This document shows, in pieces, positions 61,761 through 64,000 of a DNA stretch of 64,000 nucleotides. The first letter of the stretch is position 1. Each line of letters starts with the position of its first letter. The notes beneath the pieces were generated by a model. The model was not told the origin of the DNA and made no database searches. It saw only the letters and a program-made list of their open reading frames with translations. The DNA is from Sva-07 sp963717385 (GTDB lineage: Bacteria; Actinomycetota; Acidimicrobiia; Acidimicrobiales; Ilumatobacteraceae), in the NCBI GenBank assembly GCA_963717385.1, contig CAVQWE010000008.1, forward strand, positions 22,640 through 86,639, in the 5' to 3' direction. A program made the translations under genes and the position numbers.

Positions 61761-62735
61761 CTACCAGGCGTAGGCCTCGGGTGCGGTGCCGCCGGGGCCG
61801 GGGAAGATGGCGTCGATCGATGCCAGCGTGTCTGTGTCGAGCGTGATCTCGAGGGAGCGCAGCGAGGCGCCGTCGAACTGGCCCAGCGTGCGAGGGCCGA
61901 TGATCGGGCAGGTGACGCCGTCCTGAGCGAGGAGCCACGCCAACGCCACCGCCGCAGGCTCTTCGCCGAGATCGGCGCACAGTTGCTCCCACTGCTCCAG
62001 CTTCGGGTGCAGTTTCTCGATCCGCTTCAGCGACTGTGGTGACTGACGGCGGGCACGGTCGGAGTCACCGAGGACGCCACCGAGCATCCCGCCTGACAGG
62101 GGGCTCCACGGGATCACACCGACGCCGTACTCGCGGCAGGCCGGGAGCACCTCGAGTTCGACGGTCCGCACCAGGAGGTTGTAGTGGCTCTGCTCGCTGA
62201 CGAGGCCGAGGGTGTTGCGGCGGGCGGCAGCCTCGTTCGCCCGAGCGATGTGCCATCCGGCGAAGTTGCTGCTGCCGACGTAGGTGATCTTGCCCTGCTG
62301 GATCAGCGTGTCCATCGCCTGCCAGACCTCGTCCCATGGCGCGGTCCGGTCGATGTGGTGCATCTGGTAGAGGTCGATGTGGTCGGTCTGCATCCGCCGC
62401 AGGCTGTCTTCGCACGCCATCCGGATGTGACGTGCCGACAGCCGTCCGTCGTTCGGCCACTCGGACATCGCTCCGAAGAGCTTCGTCGCCAGGACGATCT
62501 TGTCGCGCCGGCCGCCGCCCTGGGCGAGCCACCGGCCGATGATCGACTCGGTGGCGCCGGCGCCCTTGTCGCCGCCGTACCGGTTCGCAGTGTCGAAGAA
62601 GTTGATCCCGAGCTCGACCGCGCGATCCATGATCGCGAACGACTCGTCCTCAGGCGTCTGCGGCCCGAAATTCATCGTGCCGAGACACAACTCGCTGACC
62701 TGAAGAGCGGTTCGGCCAAGCCGTCGATAGCGCAT
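61761..62735 (-). CDS. aldo/keto reductase
   Basis: A 324-residue NADPH-dependent oxidoreductase. It has the N-terminal strand pair YRRLGRTALQVSELCLGTMN, the catalytic Asp and Tyr in INFFDTANRYGGDKGAGATE, the Lys in KIVLATKLFGAMSEWPND, the His in LYQMHHIDRTAPWDEVW, and the cofactor loop CPIIGPRTLGQFDG near the C-terminus. Close in type to YajO/Tas-like AKRs. The start is ATG 62735 (MRYRRLGR); earlier in-frame codons give an unlikely extension. Confidence 0.9.
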   Translation of the reverse strand: MRYRRLGRTALQVSELCLGTMNFGPQTPEDESFAIMDRAVELGINFFDTANRYGGDKGAGATESIIGRWLAQGGGRRDKIVLATKLFGAMSEWPNDGRLSARHIRMACEDSLRRMQTDHIDLYQMHHIDRTAPWDEVWQAMDTLIQQGKITYVGSSNFAGWHIARANEAAARRNTLGLVSEQSHYNLLVRTVELEVLPACREYGVGVIPWSPLSGGMLGGVLGDSDRARRQSPQSLKRIEKLHPKLEQWEQLCADLGEEPAAVALAWLLAQDGVTCPIIGPRTLGQFDGASLRSLEITLDTDTLASIDAIFPGPGGTAPEAYAW

Positions 62736-62820
62736 GGAGCCCAGCCTGGCAGACCCGGGCGCCTGCGTCCGATGCCGAGCGACCCTCGGACCAGCCCGCC
62801 GGCGAGTTGGTCGGGTCTGG

Positions 62821-63885
62821 TCACCACCAGTCGGCGATCGACTGGTAGACGTCGGGGTGGTGGGCCAGTGCGTTGTGCGTGATTCCTGGGAACACCTGCG
62901 TCGTCGCCCTCGGGAAGAGTTCACCGTCGGCGGAGCGACCCGATGCACTCGTCGAGGTGACGAGGACGTCACCGATCAGCTTGGCCAGCGGGTGCTCCGG
63001 GTCGGTGGTGACGGTCCCGGCGATCACGAGGTGACCGGCTCGACGGAGCCGGTCCGGCTGATGACGAAAGACGCGTCGACGAGCGCTTGGATCCTGCTCG
63101 AGCCAATCCTCGTCGACGATGGCGCCGAAGCGGAGGTCCTTGATGCCCGCGCTGCGTCGATCGAGCCCGAGCCCGACGAGTCGTGTCGTGGGGATGGGCA
63201 CCGCCCACAGGGCTGCGCTGGCAGAGTTGACGACCGCCTCGAGACCGGCGCCGGTGTTCGGCACCCCGAGCAGTACGACTCGACGCACTCTGCTGGTCCA
63301 GGGCCGCCCGATCGGGAGCCAGCGCCCGAGTGGGCGCTGCCGGCGCGCGTAGTGGCATGCCGATCGGATGACGAGCCCGCCCATGCTGTGACCGATCAGG
63401 TTGATCTCTCGCACCCGCACGGGCCACGACGCGACGAGGCGGTTGAGGAGGTGGGCGAGCTCGCGCCCGTTGGTGGAGATGTGGCGGCCGGTGTTGTAGC
63501 GCACCGAGAGCACCGTCGTGTCGTGGTCGGCGGCGAGGAGCGTGCCGTAGGTGGTCGACGGGTCGTTCGGATGGCCCCAGATCGACTCGGTCGACATCAG
63601 CCCGTGAACAAGCACGCAGAGACGGGGGCCGACGTCGACAGTGGCCAGCGCGTCGAGCAGAGGTTGTCGTTCGAGTGGCAGCACGGTGCCGCCTGCACGG
63701 ATGGTCATCGGCGTGGACCAGCGAGAGTCGCGGTCCTCGAGTGTGTCCCCGAAGAGCCCGTTGACGATGGCCACGAGATTCTCACTCCGCATCGGAAACG
63801 AAGTCAGCACCCCGAACAGCGCTCCCGCGCTGGACGATTCACTCGGCCGATCAGCGAACGAGTCCACAGATGCCACGGCCGCCAA
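62821..63885 (-). CDS. alpha/beta hydrolase (lipase/PGAP1-like)
   Basis: A 354-residue hydrolase. The oxyanion region is RLCVLVHGLMSTESIWGHP, the nucleophile elbow INLIGHSMGGLVIRSACHYA (Ser), with VRRVVLLGVPNTGAGLEAV and a late His in FPGITHNALAHHPDVYQS. These are features of triacylglycerol-lipase-like and PGAP1-like enzymes. It has no signal peptide. The first 35 residues are low-complexity and the real start could be the internal Met 32 (MRSENLVAIV). Confidence 0.8.
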   Translation of the reverse strand: MAAVASVDSFADRPSESSSAGALFGVLTSFPMRSENLVAIVNGLFGDTLEDRDSRWSTPMTIRAGGTVLPLERQPLLDALATVDVGPRLCVLVHGLMSTESIWGHPNDPSTTYGTLLAADHDTTVLSVRYNTGRHISTNGRELAHLLNRLVASWPVRVREINLIGHSMGGLVIRSACHYARRQRPLGRWLPIGRPWTSRVRRVVLLGVPNTGAGLEAVVNSASAALWAVPIPTTRLVGLGLDRRSAGIKDLRFGAIVDEDWLEQDPSARRRVFRHQPDRLRRAGHLVIAGTVTTDPEHPLAKLIGDVLVTSTSASGRSADGELFPRATTQVFPGITHNALAHHPDVYQSIADWW

Positions 63886-63912
63886 CGGTAGCGGCGCAGG
63901 ATCAGACGCGAC

Positions 63913-63940
63913 GGAGCCCCGAGGTCTCCCCCGGGGCTCC
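63913..63940 (-). terminator. terminator-like hairpin
   Basis: GGAGCCCCG and CGGGGCTCC form a 9-bp GC-rich stem with a 10-nt loop. It lies about 20 nt beyond the stop of the partial minus-strand gene at the right edge, so it probably ends that transcript before the hydrolase promoter. Confidence 0.6.
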
Positions 63941-63962
63941 CATAGATTCGGTGTTCGGATGT

Positions 63963-64000
63963 TCAGGTTCGGATGGTGATCCGACGGCCGAAGCCGTCAT
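63963..64000 (-). CDS. C-terminal end of a gene entering from the right
   Basis: Only 12 codons are in the window (DGFGRRITIRT, then TGA at 63965-63963). The hairpin just downstream supports a gene end here. The family cannot be told. Confidence 0.4.
   Translation of the reverse strand, partial: DGFGRRITIRT

Overview
The window looks like a chromosomal segment of a high-GC actinobacterium. It has mycofactocin genes, NDMA-type alcohol dehydrogenases, GTG and TTG starts, and many TAnnnT hexamers placed 6-9 nt before start codons, as in leaderless actinobacterial genes. Gene content and protein style fit the Acidimicrobiia (Ilumatobacter-like); this is an inference from recall and was not searched.

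Layout. Positions 1-7,900 are a poorly coding, decayed island. It begins inside a broken IS110-family transposase and ends with an inverted solo copy of the same element's non-coding end. It carries two degraded lipoproteins, a DUF2332 gene, a TetR/methyltransferase pair with a 38-bp palindromic operator, a second methyltransferase and a broken ParDE toxin-antitoxin pair. Positions 7,945-16,400 hold an acyl-CoA dehydrogenase, then two related redox cassettes. The first is an ECF sigma factor plus a ferric-reductase-like membrane protein. The second has its sigma gene split by an IS256-family element, and lies next to a four-gene operon: an anchored protein with a small C-terminal domain, an Ala-Pro-rich protein, ApbE flavin transferase and a second ferric-reductase-like protein. 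Positions 16,500-24,900 carry cysS, valS, an L,D-transpeptidase, an LCP cell-wall ligase and a MoxR/VWA pair. Positions 24,900-27,900 carry two NDMA-type alcohol dehydrogenases and one unknown gene. Positions 27,900-34,800 are an assimilatory sulfur cluster (siroheme synthase domain, CysH, sulfite reductase, uroporphyrinogen methyltransferase) with an M16 peptidase lipoprotein. Positions 34,800-39,000 hold an ABC exporter followed by mycofactocin genes mftA, mftB and mftC. Positions 39,000-52,900 carry a Tam-like methyltransferase, a HelD-type helicase, a carotenoid oxygenase with its divergent TetR regulator, RidA-like and M19 dipeptidase genes, plsY, an OYE-type oxidoreductase of the mycofactocin-associated kind, an SDR, an acyl-CoA synthetase, a dienelactone hydrolase and a phosphotransferase. 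Positions 52,900-64,000 carry an NlpC/P60 hydrolase, guaA, a PLP decarboxylase, SDRs, a Nudix hydrolase, a cystathionine-synthase-like enzyme, an aldo/keto reductase and an alpha/beta hydrolase.

How it fits together. The most coherent theme is mycofactocin redox metabolism: the peptide cofactor's precursor, chaperone and radical-SAM maturase lie within about 12 kb of two alcohol dehydrogenases of the class that uses it, and about 9 kb from an OYE-type partner. The second theme is extracytoplasmic flavin electron transfer (ApbE plus ferric-reductase-like proteins), with an apparently undescribed small domain present in two proteins of the locus.

Caution. Roughly 30 frame breaks occur, many in conserved genes, and most behave as single inserted bases at non-homopolymer sites. 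Insertion-type sequencing or assembly error is a serious alternative to real gene decay. Where a conserved protein continues across a break I annotate one gene and note the break. No tRNA, rRNA or CRISPR array was recognised.
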